17,105 nt of DNA, from assembly GCA_035528235.1 (NCBI GenBank), contig DATKZB010000088.1, forward strand, positions 1 to 17,105. The letters are read 5' to 3'. Each line of letters opens with the position of its first letter. Positions within the stretch are counted from its first letter, which is position 1. Position numbers and translations under genes: made by a program. Under the pieces are notes generated by a model. It searched no databases. It had not been told where the DNA came from and worked only from the letters and a program-made list of their open reading frames with translations. This document shows, one piece after another, positions 7,326-13,862 of this stretch. The DNA is from DATKZB01 sp035528235. GTDB lineage: Bacteria; Planctomycetota; Phycisphaerae; FEN-1346.

Positions 7326-7741
7326 CCCTGAGGCTCCTTGCCCGCTTCCTGCGAGGCGCCCCCTGCGCCCTCGTTCTCGGGGCCGGTCTCCGGTGTGGCG
7401 GCGTCGGTGGCGGGGCAGCCGCCCTCGGCCTCCCACCACTGGCGCCACTCGGCGATGATGCGTTGACGCTCGGCCTCTTTAGCGAAGTGGAAGTTCGTCT
7501 GCCGCCCGGTCAACCGGTGCAGCCCGGCCGCCGCCATGAACCGCACGCCCTCGTCGTCGGACTCCAGCAGGTCGATCAGTTCCCCCGCCATCGACCGGTC
7601 GCCCTCGCGGACCACCCGGGCGATGGTGGCGGCCTGGACGCGCGGATTGTCGTCGTGAAGCCGCTTGACGGCGGCCTCGCGACTCAGACACCCCACCGCC
7701 AGGACCGACACCGCGACCGCTATCAATCCGCTCCTGTGCAT
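7322..7741 (-). CDS. Small HEAT-repeat lipoprotein, first gene of the Mla-like operon
   Basis: The 139-aa protein carries a lipoprotein signal (hydrophobic residues 6-16, lipobox LAVGC, Cys18). It then has two HEAT-like helical repeats, seen as DDNPRVQAATIARVV and SDDEGVRFMAAAGLHRLTG, and a Trp-rich segment (EWRQWWEAEGG) common at the end of such proteins. The tail is low complexity (Gly/Ala/Glu/Pro). HEAT repeats mediate protein contacts, so it may be an envelope-anchored partner of the transporter; that role is inferred from the operon alone. It is coupled to the STAS gene by an ATGA overlap and preceded by a strong promoter-like sequence. Confidence 0.75.
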   Translation of the reverse strand: MHRSGLIAVAVSVLAVGCLSREAAVKRLHDDNPRVQAATIARVVREGDRSMAGELIDLLESDDEGVRFMAAAGLHRLTGRQTNFHFAKEAERQRIIAEWRQWWEAEGGCPATDAATPETGPENEGAGGASQEAGKEPQG

Positions 7742-7804
7742 CAGACACGGTCCCCGAATGGCCAGGGATGCGATTCGACCGCCCCACTCGCTTCAGCCCG
7801 CCGG

Positions 7805-7833
7805 ATTATAGCCATCCCCCACGCCGGTGCCAA
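7805..7833 (-). promoter_or_regulatory. Sigma70-like promoter of the Mla-like operon
   Basis: On the minus strand, TTGGCA (7833-7828) and a perfect TATAAT (7810-7805) are 17 nt apart. Transcription would start near 7798, leaving a leader of about 57 nt before the HEAT lipoprotein start. It is divergent from the DUF502 promoter. Confidence 0.65.
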
Positions 7834-7861
7834 TGCAATTCGCCGCGGCCCCAACGGACCG

Positions 7862-7890
7862 TTGCCACCGGGCCGCCGGTCTGGTAGAGT
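7862..7890 (+). promoter_or_regulatory. Sigma70-like promoter of the DUF502 gene
   Basis: TTGCCA (7862-7867) and TAGAGT (7885-7890) are 17 nt apart, with the start codon 46 nt downstream of the -10. The match is moderate but spacing and position are good. Confidence 0.5.
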
Positions 7891-7936
7891 GCCGGGGCCC
7901 GGGGGGCGCCGCCGCCCTCGCGAACCGGAGAGCCCG

Positions 7937-8713
7937 ATGACGTTGATGCGGAGCATCAAGCGGTCGTTCTGGCGGGGCATCGCCGCCCTGCTGCCTGCCC
8001 TGCTGACCGTCGTCGTCATCGTCCTGGGCCTCTCGTTCGTCCACAGCTACGCCGGCCGCCACGTCAACACGGCCATCCAGTACGGCGTTCACTGGGTCTC
8101 GGGAGTGCCGCTTGGCGACGTCGAAGGCTGGTACGACCGGTACTGGCTGGGCTGGATGGGCGTGGTGGTGGCCATCGCGGGGCTGGCCGTGGCGGCGTAC
8201 TTCGTCGGAACGTTTCTGGGCGTTCGCCTCGTCCGGTTCTTCGACGGCCTGCTGATGCGTCTGCCCATCCTGAACCGGATTTACCCGGGGGCCAAACAGG
8301 TCTCGGACTTCTTCTTCTCCGAACACAAGGTCGAGTTCCGCCGCGTCGTCGTGGTCCAGTACCCGCGGATGGGCCTCTGGTCGCTGGGTTTCGTGACGGG
8401 CCGCAGTTTCGACGTCCTGTCGCGCGTCATCGGCCGCGAACTCCTCTCGGTCTTCGTGCCGACGTGCCCCACGCCCGTCACCGGCTTCGTCATCACGGTA
8501 CCCAAGGACGAGGTTATCGACCTGCCCATCTCGATCGACGAGGCGTTCCAGTACATCATCTCGGTCGGGGTCATCATGCCGCCGGCCGAGCGGCTGGAGT
8601 CGCTCGAGGTCGCCCTGCTCGTCAAGGACGGCCAGGACGAGGCCCGGGCGGCCGCCGAGGCCCGCCGGGCGCCGGACGCCGCCCGTCCGTCCCCGCCCGG
8701 TGACGCGGACTAG
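7937..8713 (+). CDS. DUF502 family integral membrane protein
   Basis: The 258-aa protein has two membrane segments (about residues 13-35 and 71-95). A conserved block follows: LPILNRIYPGAKQVSDFF, then VVVQYPRMGLWSLGFVTG, then VFVPTCPTPVTGF, and finally a DEAFQYIISVGVIMPP segment. This order is characteristic of the DUF502 family (PF04367), a widespread membrane family without an established biochemical role. The C-terminal tail is rich in Ala, Arg and Asp. The ATG at 7937 is preceded by GGAGAG at suitable spacing; an in-frame ATG three codons later is possible. It is transcribed away from the Mla-like operon. Confidence 0.85.
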   Translation: MTLMRSIKRSFWRGIAALLPALLTVVVIVLGLSFVHSYAGRHVNTAIQYGVHWVSGVPLGDVEGWYDRYWLGWMGVVVAIAGLAVAAYFVGTFLGVRLVRFFDGLLMRLPILNRIYPGAKQVSDFFFSEHKVEFRRVVVVQYPRMGLWSLGFVTGRSFDVLSRVIGRELLSVFVPTCPTPVTGFVITVPKDEVIDLPISIDEAFQYIISVGVIMPPAERLESLEVALLVKDGQDEARAAAEARRAPDAARPSPPGDAD

Positions 8714-8748
8714 AGGCTGTGCCAGAGCCAGGAGCTGTGAATCCCAAG

Positions 8749-8774
8749 CGTGCCGGGTCTCCCGACCCGGCACG
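8749..8774. repeat. Perfect hairpin between DUF502 and purO-like genes
   Basis: An 11-bp stem (CGTGCCGGGTC / GACCCGGCACG) has loop TCCC and no following T run. It could protect the upstream 3' end or be a REP-type palindrome; termination is doubtful without the T run. Confidence 0.6.
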
Positions 8775-8805
8775 GCAGGCGAAACAGACATCGAAGGAGA
8801 CATAC

Positions 8806-9468
8806 ATGTACGTCGGACGCATCGTTGCCGTGGGCCGGACGCCCGCCGGGAAGAACGCCGTCATGTACCGCGTCTCGTCGCGGTCGTTCCCCAACCGCCG
8901 CACCGTCGAGACGCCGCGCGGCCTGGCTATTGTGCCGCGCGAGGGGCACGAGGGCGACCTCTCCAAAAACCCCTACATCGCCTACAACTGCCTGCGCCTG
9001 GCCGGCGACTCCTCGACCGGTGCCGGGGCGGTCGTGGCCGTCGCCACCAACGGCAGCCAGACCGACCCGATCGCCGAGAAGATCGCCTCCGGCATGAGCA
9101 TCCGCGACGCCCTGGTCCAGTCGCTCATCGTCCTGGATTACGAGAAGGACGATTTCAACACGCCGCGCATCGCCGTGGCCGTGGCCCGCGGGGCCGACCA
9201 GGGATGGGCCGGCATCGTCCGCCACGACGGCCTGCACGTCCGGGCCTTCACGCTCGAGGCCGGCAAGGCCTTCTACTTCGCCACGTACGAGGTGGCCGAC
9301 CCGCGCGAGGCTTACGCGAGCGATTTCGAGGCCGAGACCGCCGAGGAAGCCGCCGAGTGGGTCGTCTCGGGCGGCACGTTCGCCGACCTCGAAAAACCCG
9401 TCTGCTCCGCCGCCGCCGTCGAGACCGACCACGGCTTCGCCATGGCCGGCTCCACCGTCAACGTTTAG
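8806..9468 (+). CDS. purO: IMP cyclohydrolase, archaeal PurO type
   Basis: The 220-aa protein opens MYVGRIVAVGRT and carries YRVSSRSFPNR (residues 21-31), then NPYIAYN (about 55-61), NGSQTDPI (about 82-89) and DFNTPRI. These match the PurO family (PF07826), which in archaea closes FAICAR to IMP in the last step of purine synthesis; most bacteria use the unrelated PurH for this. The length is close to archaeal PurO. AAGGAGA six nucleotides before the ATG fixes the start; the in-frame upstream extension has no support. The stop codon lies inside the first copy of a palindromic repeat. Whether the organism also has a PurH cyclohydrolase domain cannot be seen here, so a moonlighting or specialised role is possible. 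Confidence 0.82.
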   Translation: MYVGRIVAVGRTPAGKNAVMYRVSSRSFPNRRTVETPRGLAIVPREGHEGDLSKNPYIAYNCLRLAGDSSTGAGAVVAVATNGSQTDPIAEKIASGMSIRDALVQSLIVLDYEKDDFNTPRIAVAVARGADQGWAGIVRHDGLHVRAFTLEAGKAFYFATYEVADPREAYASDFEAETAEEAAEWVVSGGTFADLEKPVCSAAAVETDHGFAMAGSTVNV

Positions 9469-9491
9469 CCGTCGCCGCCGCGGCGACGGGG
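9463..9491. repeat. REP-like palindrome, copy 1
   Basis: GTTTAGCCGTCGCCG is followed by loop CCG and CGGCGACGGGG, giving a 9-bp stem (9469-9477 with 9481-9489). It is identical, apart from the loop, to the copy starting exactly 50 nt downstream. The TAG stop of the purO-like gene (9466-9468) is part of the repeat. Confidence 0.75.
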
Positions 9492-9509
9492 CCTGCCGCC
9501 GAGGGTCTT

Positions 9510-9599
9510 GTCGTTTAGCCGTCGCCGGCACGGCGACGGGGTCCCGGCACCGATGCCCCCACGCCAACCACGCGGGCGTACCGCCCGCGGCTAAACGAC
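9510..9599. repeat. REPIN-like inverted pair of palindromes
   Basis: Terminal arms GTCGTTTAGCC (9510-9520) and GGCTAAACGAC (9589-9599) are perfect inverses. Each encloses its own hairpin: CCGTCGCCG with loop GCA (9519-9539) and CGCGGGCG with loop TAC (9571-9589). This is the structure of a REPIN, a non-autonomous element mobilised by a RAYT (TnpA-REP) transposase encoded elsewhere. Confidence 0.75.
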
Positions 9600-9621
9600 G
9601 GCAATCTCGCCGGGCAAGTAG

Positions 9622-9642
9622 GGTGCGTGCTTCGCACGCACC
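9622..9642. repeat. Perfect short hairpin
   Basis: GGTGCGTGC and GCACGCACC flank loop TTC. The sequence is unrelated to the neighbouring GTTTAGCC repeats, so it is a second palindrome type in the same gap. Confidence 0.6.
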
Positions 9643-9679
9643 AGAACCTTCGCGCAGCCCGCCCGCCCCGACCTCGGTA

Positions 9680-9925
9680 TGCTTTAGTATATATTGAGGC
9701 CAATCCATTTACGTTCAAATCGGCGCGCGAAACGACCGATTCCGGCGCGTTCCGATCAAAAATCGAAAAAAACGATCAAAAACCGCGCGTTTCCCCTTGC
9801 CTATCTTACCAAGACGAGGGCAAATCGGCCCTGGCGCTGTCGAAAACGGGGTTCAGGCCTCCCAAAAGGGCCATTTTCGGTCTCCCGGCGAAAGGGCGTT
9901 TTCTCAAAGTGTATGATAGCCTGTA
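9680..9925. other. AT-rich non-coding block of unknown function
   Basis: This stretch differs sharply from its GC-rich surroundings, with TATATATT near 9690, several A runs (for example near 9758-9778) and a TATGAT at 9912-9917. A 99-codon open frame crosses it (9627-9926), but it has no ribosome-binding site, starts inside a palindrome and shows no recognisable domain, so I do not call it a gene. It may be a regulatory region, a small RNA gene or a remnant of inserted DNA. Confidence 0.4.
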
Positions 9926-9948
9926 GGCCGTGGCGCGCCGCGGCCTAC
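9923..9948. repeat. Near-perfect 26-bp palindrome
   Basis: GTAGGCCG at one end and CGGCCTAC at the other enclose GGCGCGCC; only one symmetric position pair mismatches. It begins 6 nt after a TATGAT hexamer. It could be a binding site for a dimeric regulator or another mobile palindrome. Confidence 0.5.
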
Positions 9949-10064
9949 GGGCACGGCCCCGGCCCCGCCAAAACGGCGGGAACCCCTCGCGGCAGCCACG
10001 GTTCAACCTGGGGCGAGACGCCGCGTGTACCGCGGCCCCACAGCACTTCAGCATTGTGTGTTTG

Positions 10065-10089
10065 CGCGGCCCGCCCTGGGCGGGCCGCG
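10065..10089. repeat. Strong 12-bp hairpin
   Basis: CGCGGCCCGCCC and GGGCGGGCCGCG are perfect inverses around a single T (effectively 11 bp with a 3-nt loop). It lies about 90 nt before the polysaccharide-lyase-like gene. Confidence 0.6.
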
Positions 10090-10110
10090 TTCGAGGTCCG
10101 ATTGCGGGCA

Positions 10111-10140
10111 GGCGCGGTGGGTGCGGGGACCCACCGCGCC
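10111..10140. repeat. Strong 12-bp hairpin close to the next start codon
   Basis: GGCGCGGTGGGT and ACCCACCGCGCC pair perfectly around loop GCGGGG. It ends 36 nt before the ATG at 10177, so it would sit in the 5' leader of that gene if transcription starts upstream. Confidence 0.6.
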
Positions 10141-10176
10141 ACGACCCAGTCTTGAACCGCGAACATCGAGGCATTC

Positions 10177-13100
10177 ATGCGACCTCTGGCACTGGGACTG
10201 GGACTGGCATCCGTCGTCGTCTCGGCCGGCGCGGCCGGGGGGGCCGATTACGCCCAGACCATCACCCTGCGCGAACCCCTCGGCTACACCTGGACCGATG
10301 AAATGGTCCATCGCGACGTCCGGATAGCCGAAAACCGCGTTGCCGCCGGCACCTTCGCCCTTCTCGACGCCACCGGCAACGCCGTGCCCGTCCAGGTCGA
10401 GGTTCTCGAGGGCGGCCCCGACGCCGTCCGCCGCGCGCGGCTGTGGCTGAAGACGACCTTGCCGAAGGACCGCGAGATTTCGTATCGCCTGACCTACAAC
10501 GACGACGGCCGCGCAGCCAAGGCGCCCGGGCAGGCCTTGACGGTCGTCCGCGAGGCAGACCGGCTGATTCTCTCGACCGGCGCGGCCCAGGTGGCGATTC
10601 CGGCCCCGGCCGAGCGTTTCGCCAAGCCCCTCGACCTCCAGGCGGCCCCGGCCCCCATCCTGGCCGTCCGGCCGGCCGGCGACGAGACGTGGTACGGCCG
10701 GTGGCGGCTCCAGGGCCCTGCGCGCGTCAGCCAGGTCAAGACGACCGTGACGGCCCAGGGGCCGGTCCGGGCCGAAATCCGCATCGAGTACGTCTTCCAG
10801 GAGAAGACCGCCGTTTGGGAGGTCACCCTGCGTGCCGTCCAGGGCGAACCGTGGATCGACGTCGACGAGAAGTACCGCCTGGGCACGGGTGCCCGGGCGA
10901 CGCTCGTTTTGAAGGATCGCCTGAAACCGTCGGAAGTCCTGTGGCTGCCGTGGTTTGTGGAGCGTGATGGCGGCGTGCGGCCGGCGTACGACCTCCGCCG
11001 CGACCGCCTGGCCGACCCGCCGCCCGACGCCCCGCCGCTGGCCACCCTCCGGCCCAGGTGGACCCAGAGCCCCGACTGTGCCCAGGTATGCCTGGCCGTG
11101 GGGCCCGGCGACGGCCGGCCGACCGTCGGCGTCGTCATGACGTGCCCGGGCGACTGGGCCAGGCCGTACGGGCAGTTTCCGACGGTCCGGGCCGTCGAGG
11201 GCGGCGCCGGCATGGCCATCGAGTTCCCCCTGGTCGAGGGCCGCCGGCGATGGGCCCTGCTGGCGGGGCCGGTCAAGCGGTTCGACTCCAAGGGCGAACT
11301 CCAGGGCCTCGTCCGGCGGCTGGCCGACATCCCGCTCGACCGGGTCCTGAACGAGTGGATCCTCGCGTGGCCCCGCGATGCCGCGCGACCGGCGCCGCAC
11401 GTCCTGACGACGCTGGAGCGGCTTCAGGCCATCCGCGAGGCCGTCGCCGCCGGCGCCGACACCCCCGCGGCACGCCTGGTGACGGGCATCATCCGCGGCG
11501 AACGTCCGGGCGACCGGGAACTGGCCGACTTCCTGGCCGGCCGGCGCGAGCGGATGCCGGACGATAACCTCGACGTGTCGATGTACCTGGGCCGGTCGTA
11601 CCACGACGCCTTCCTGGCACCGTCGGCGTATCCGCAGCGTCTGGCGGCCGCCCTGCCGCGGGCCGACCTGTCGGCCGCCGGGGGTCCCGCCAGCGACGCT
11701 GCCGCCGCCCTGCTCGGCTACGTCTTCACCGACCGCAACTACTGGCCGGGCCGTAGCGGCGGGTGGGACGCCGGCACCCCCGCCTATCAGCGTTCGATGG
11801 TCGCCGTACCGCTGATGGCGGCCGCCATGATGCCCGATCACCCGCACGCCCGCCGCTGGATGGACCAGGCCCTTGCTGCCGTGCGCCACGACCTGGCCCG
11901 GACGCTGGCGACCGACGACGGCGTCGGCGCCGAGTGCCCGGGCGCGCAGGCGGCGGCGCTGGCCGACCTTGTGCCGCTGCTGCGCGCGGCCCAGAACTCA
12001 GGGCTGGCCGACCCGTTCGAGTGGCCCGAGGTGCGGGCATCGCTCGAGTTTCTGCGTCACCTGCACACGCCGCCCGACCCGCGCCTGGGGCGGCGGGCGC
12101 TGGCGCCGCTGGGCGACACGGCCCCGTGGCAGGACGGCGTGGGACGGCTGTTCGGCATGGCGGCCGCCGGCGTGGCCCGGACCGACCCGAAACTGGCCGC
12201 TACCTGGATGGCCATGTACCGGGCGTACTACGGCGACGCCGGCAGCGGCGACCTGGCGGCCGACGTCCTGCTGACCGACCCGTCGGCGCCCGCCACCCCG
12301 CTCGCGGAGGCCGACTGGGGCAGCCGCGCTTTCAAGGGGTTCGGGGCGGTCTTGCGCAGCCGGTTCGGCACGCCGCGCGAGGCGTTCGCGACGCTCAAGT
12401 GCGGCACGGCGCGCGGGCGGTATCACGGCGACGAGTTGAGTTTCCATTTCTTCGGGGCCGGCATGCCCGTGGCCCTGGACTGGTACTCGGGCGACGCGCC
12501 GCGGCCCGAGCAGGAACACATGCACAACCGCGTGAACGTGGGCGACGACGAGAACATGGACGCCGTCGGCACCCTGCTGGCCATGGCCACCTCGGACGCC
12601 GGCGACGTGGCCGTGGGCCAAGCCCGGTCGAACCGGCTCCGCCGCATGCCGCGCTACCCGCACGAAATCGTCGCGGGCGGCACGTTTCCGCGGCGCGGGA
12701 TCGCGCGCGGCATCCGGTACCGGCGGTTCCTGCTTCTCGTGAAACACGCCGAGACGTCGCCCCTGGAAGACTACCTGGTCATCCGCGACGAACTGGCCGC
12801 CGACGAGCCGGCCACGTTCAACCTGTTCGTCCTGGCGCGGTCGGTGCGGCAGGAGGGCGAGACGTTCGTCTTCGACGGCCAACTGGCGGCCGACGCCGTC
12901 CTCTACCTGGCGACGCCCGTGCCCGAGAAGGTGGCCCTGGCGCGGTGGGCGTGGCCCCGGCAGGATGCATCGAGCCTCATCGGCGACGACTTCCGCCCCG
13001 GCACCGACCGCTGGACCAAGGGCGAACTCCAGCAGTGGGTCCGCGTGACCGAGATGCCCGGCCGGCCGTTCCTGGCGGTGCTGTACCCGTTCCGAAAGGG

Positions 13101-13284
13101 GACGACGCCGCCCGCGTTCCAGACGCTGACCGACGGCAAGGGCGTGCGCGTGACCCTGGGCAAGGCCAGCGAAGAGGTCTTCCTGGCAACCGACCCGCCG
13201 GGCGGCGTGGGCGGCCAGGCCGTCGTCCGCCGCGGCGGCCGCGAGACGGTCGTCCTGAAGGCGAAGGCCGTGCCGCCGCTGTAA
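10177..13284 (+). CDS. Secreted 1035-aa protein, heparinase II/III-like polysaccharide lyase candidate
   Basis: A signal peptide is visible at the N-terminus (MRPLALG, hydrophobic run, cleavage probably near AGG-AD around residue 22). A beta-rich N-terminal part (to about residue 350) is followed by an alpha-helical middle (about 380-720, Ala/Leu-rich) and a C-terminal part with HGDELSFHFFGAG (residues 750-762) and a conserved MHNRVNVG (from 782). The last two resemble the HG-x-x-D/E-x-LSF and HN-x-V-x-V patterns at the start of the heparinase II/III-like beta-sandwich domain, and toroid plus sandwich is the lyase layout. GAGG lies 5 nt before the ATG. Function is inferred: it may cleave an acidic glycan outside the cytoplasm. 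No transporter or sulfatase is beside it, and catalytic residues cannot be assigned with certainty. Confidence 0.7.
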   Translation: MRPLALGLGLASVVVSAGAAGGADYAQTITLREPLGYTWTDEMVHRDVRIAENRVAAGTFALLDATGNAVPVQVEVLEGGPDAVRRARLWLKTTLPKDREISYRLTYNDDGRAAKAPGQALTVVREADRLILSTGAAQVAIPAPAERFAKPLDLQAAPAPILAVRPAGDETWYGRWRLQGPARVSQVKTTVTAQGPVRAEIRIEYVFQEKTAVWEVTLRAVQGEPWIDVDEKYRLGTGARATLVLKDRLKPSEVLWLPWFVERDGGVRPAYDLRRDRLADPPPDAPPLATLRPRWTQSPDCAQVCLAVGPGDGRPTVGVVMTCPGDWARPYGQFPTVRAVEGGAGMAIEFPLVEGRRRWALLAGPVKRFDSKGELQGLVRRLADIPLDRVLNEWILAWPRDAARPAPHVLTTLERLQAIREAVAAGADTPAARLVTGIIRGERPGDRELADFLAGRRERMPDDNLDVSMYLGRSYHDAFLAPSAYPQRLAAALPRADLSAAGGPASDAAAALLGYVFTDRNYWPGRSGGWDAGTPAYQRSMVAVPLMAAAMMPDHPHARRWMDQALAAVRHDLARTLATDDGVGAECPGAQAAALADLVPLLRAAQNSGLADPFEWPEVRASLEFLRHLHTPPDPRLGRRALAPLGDTAPWQDGVGRLFGMAAAGVARTDPKLAATWMAMYRAYYGDAGSGDLAADVLLTDPSAPATPLAEADWGSRAFKGFGAVLRSRFGTPREAFATLKCGTARGRYHGDELSFHFFGAGMPVALDWYSGDAPRPEQEHMHNRVNVGDDENMDAVGTLLAMATSDAGDVAVGQARSNRLRRMPRYPHEIVAGGTFPRRGIARGIRYRRFLLLVKHAETSPLEDYLVIRDELAADEPATFNLFVLARSVRQEGETFVFDGQLAADAVLYLATPVPEKVALARWAWPRQDASSLIGDDFRPGTDRWTKGELQQWVRVTEMPGRPFLAVLYPFRKGTTPPAFQTLTDGKGVRVTLGKASEEVFLATDPPGGVGGQAVVRRGGRETVVLKAKAVPPL

Positions 13285-13339
13285 CGGCCGGCGGGCTGCG
13301 GCACCCAGTGTGACACGCCAGTTTGGGCGCGTCGGCGGC

Positions 13340-13368
13340 TTGACGCGTACGGTTGGGGCCGCTATACT
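13340..13368 (+). promoter_or_regulatory. Sigma70-like promoter of the tRNA-Asn gene
   Basis: TTGACG (13340-13345) and TATACT (13363-13368) are 17 nt apart, each differing from consensus at one position. Transcription from here would give a leader of roughly 115 nt before the mature tRNA. Confidence 0.7.
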
Positions 13369-13490
13369 TGCAGACCCGCGTCGGGGCTCGCGGTTCGCCT
13401 TAAGGCGCGCGGGCCGGTCGGCCGATACGTGGGGGATTGCCGAGGTCGGCGGCCGGCGGATGCGTCGCCCGGCCACGGCGAAGCTGATAT

Positions 13491-13565
13491 TCCCCGGTAG
13501 CTCAATGGTAGAGTGGGCGGCTGTTAACCGCTAGGTTGTAGGTTCGAGTCCTACCCGGGGAGCCA
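13491..13565 (+). tRNA. tRNA-Asn (anticodon GUU)
   Basis: The cloverleaf folds cleanly. The acceptor stem is TCCCCGG with CCGGGGA (7 bp), followed by discriminator G and an encoded CCA (13563-13565). The D arm is GCTC/GAGT, the anticodon stem GGCGG/CCGCT carries loop CTGTTAA with GTT at 13523-13525, and the T arm is GTAGG/CCTAC around TTCGAGT. It has its own promoter and terminator. It marks the point where base composition drops, which is common where elements integrate at a tRNA. Confidence 0.97.
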
Positions 13566-13574
13566 GAAATCAAT

Positions 13575-13594
13575 CTGGCGAACTTTGTCGCCAG
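13575..13594. repeat. Short hairpin after the tRNA
   Basis: CTGGCGA and TCGCCAG pair around ACTTTG, 10 nt after the encoded CCA. It may guide 3'-end processing of the tRNA precursor or simply be part of the termination region. Confidence 0.45.
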
Positions 13595-13605
13595 TTACAG
13601 TTAAC

Positions 13606-13641
13606 GAAAACGCCCGACCAGGCAACTGGCCGGGCGTTTTC
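13606..13641 (+). terminator. Intrinsic terminator of tRNA-Asn, probably bidirectional
   Basis: An 11-bp stem GAAAACGCCCG / CGGGCGTTTTC extends inward through one mismatch to CCAG/CTGG with loop GCAA. The 3' arm ends in TTTT for rightward transcripts and the complement gives TTTT for leftward ones. It can therefore end both the tRNA transcript and the converging methyltransferase transcript. Confidence 0.85.
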
Positions 13642-13726
13642 ATATCCCGTTGCTGTCAAAGGGTTACGACGTTTTCGCCACCTACCCCGGCGCTCTCCGG
13701 TTCGCAGGCGAGACTTTGGGGTCCAA

Positions 13727-13747
13727 GAGCAACCATCACGGTTGCTC
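13727..13747. repeat. 8-bp hairpin in the tRNA-methyltransferase gap
   Basis: GAGCAACC and GGTTGCTC enclose ATCAC. The stretch 13642-13862 otherwise holds no convincing gene; an open frame on the minus strand there lacks a ribosome-binding site and recognisable domains. Confidence 0.45.
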
Positions 13748-13805
13748 CCGTTGTCCGAAAAAACGGCCGCGAACTCTCTGACTCTCTCTTGAACAGGTAG
13801 AGACG

Positions 13806-13851
13806 GGTTAACAGCCAGGTTGCTTCCGGGGCCAGTAGTGATTCCGAACTC
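13806..13851. repeat. Imperfect direct repeat, copy A (downstream of the methyltransferase)
   Basis: It starts with GGTTAACAGCC, continues with GGTTGCTTCCGG and ends in TTCCGAACTC. Copy B at 14955-15001 has the same three blocks in the same order and orientation. The two copies bracket the methyltransferase gene and its leader. Confidence 0.55.
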
Positions 13852-13862
13852 AGGCGGCAAGA

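Noticed and set aside
9463..9599. CRISPR array
   Set aside because: Only two direct copies exist, they are themselves palindromic and followed by an inverted copy, and there are no regular spacers or cas genes.
9627..9926. 99-codon open frame over the AT-rich block
   Set aside because: No ribosome-binding site, a start inside a perfect hairpin, and no recognisable domain. Two other frames are also open over much of it.
10048..11889. 613-codon minus-strand open frame under the lyase-like gene
   Set aside because: Composition is typical of an antisense shadow of a GC-rich gene, and the plus strand has a signal peptide and family-like motifs.
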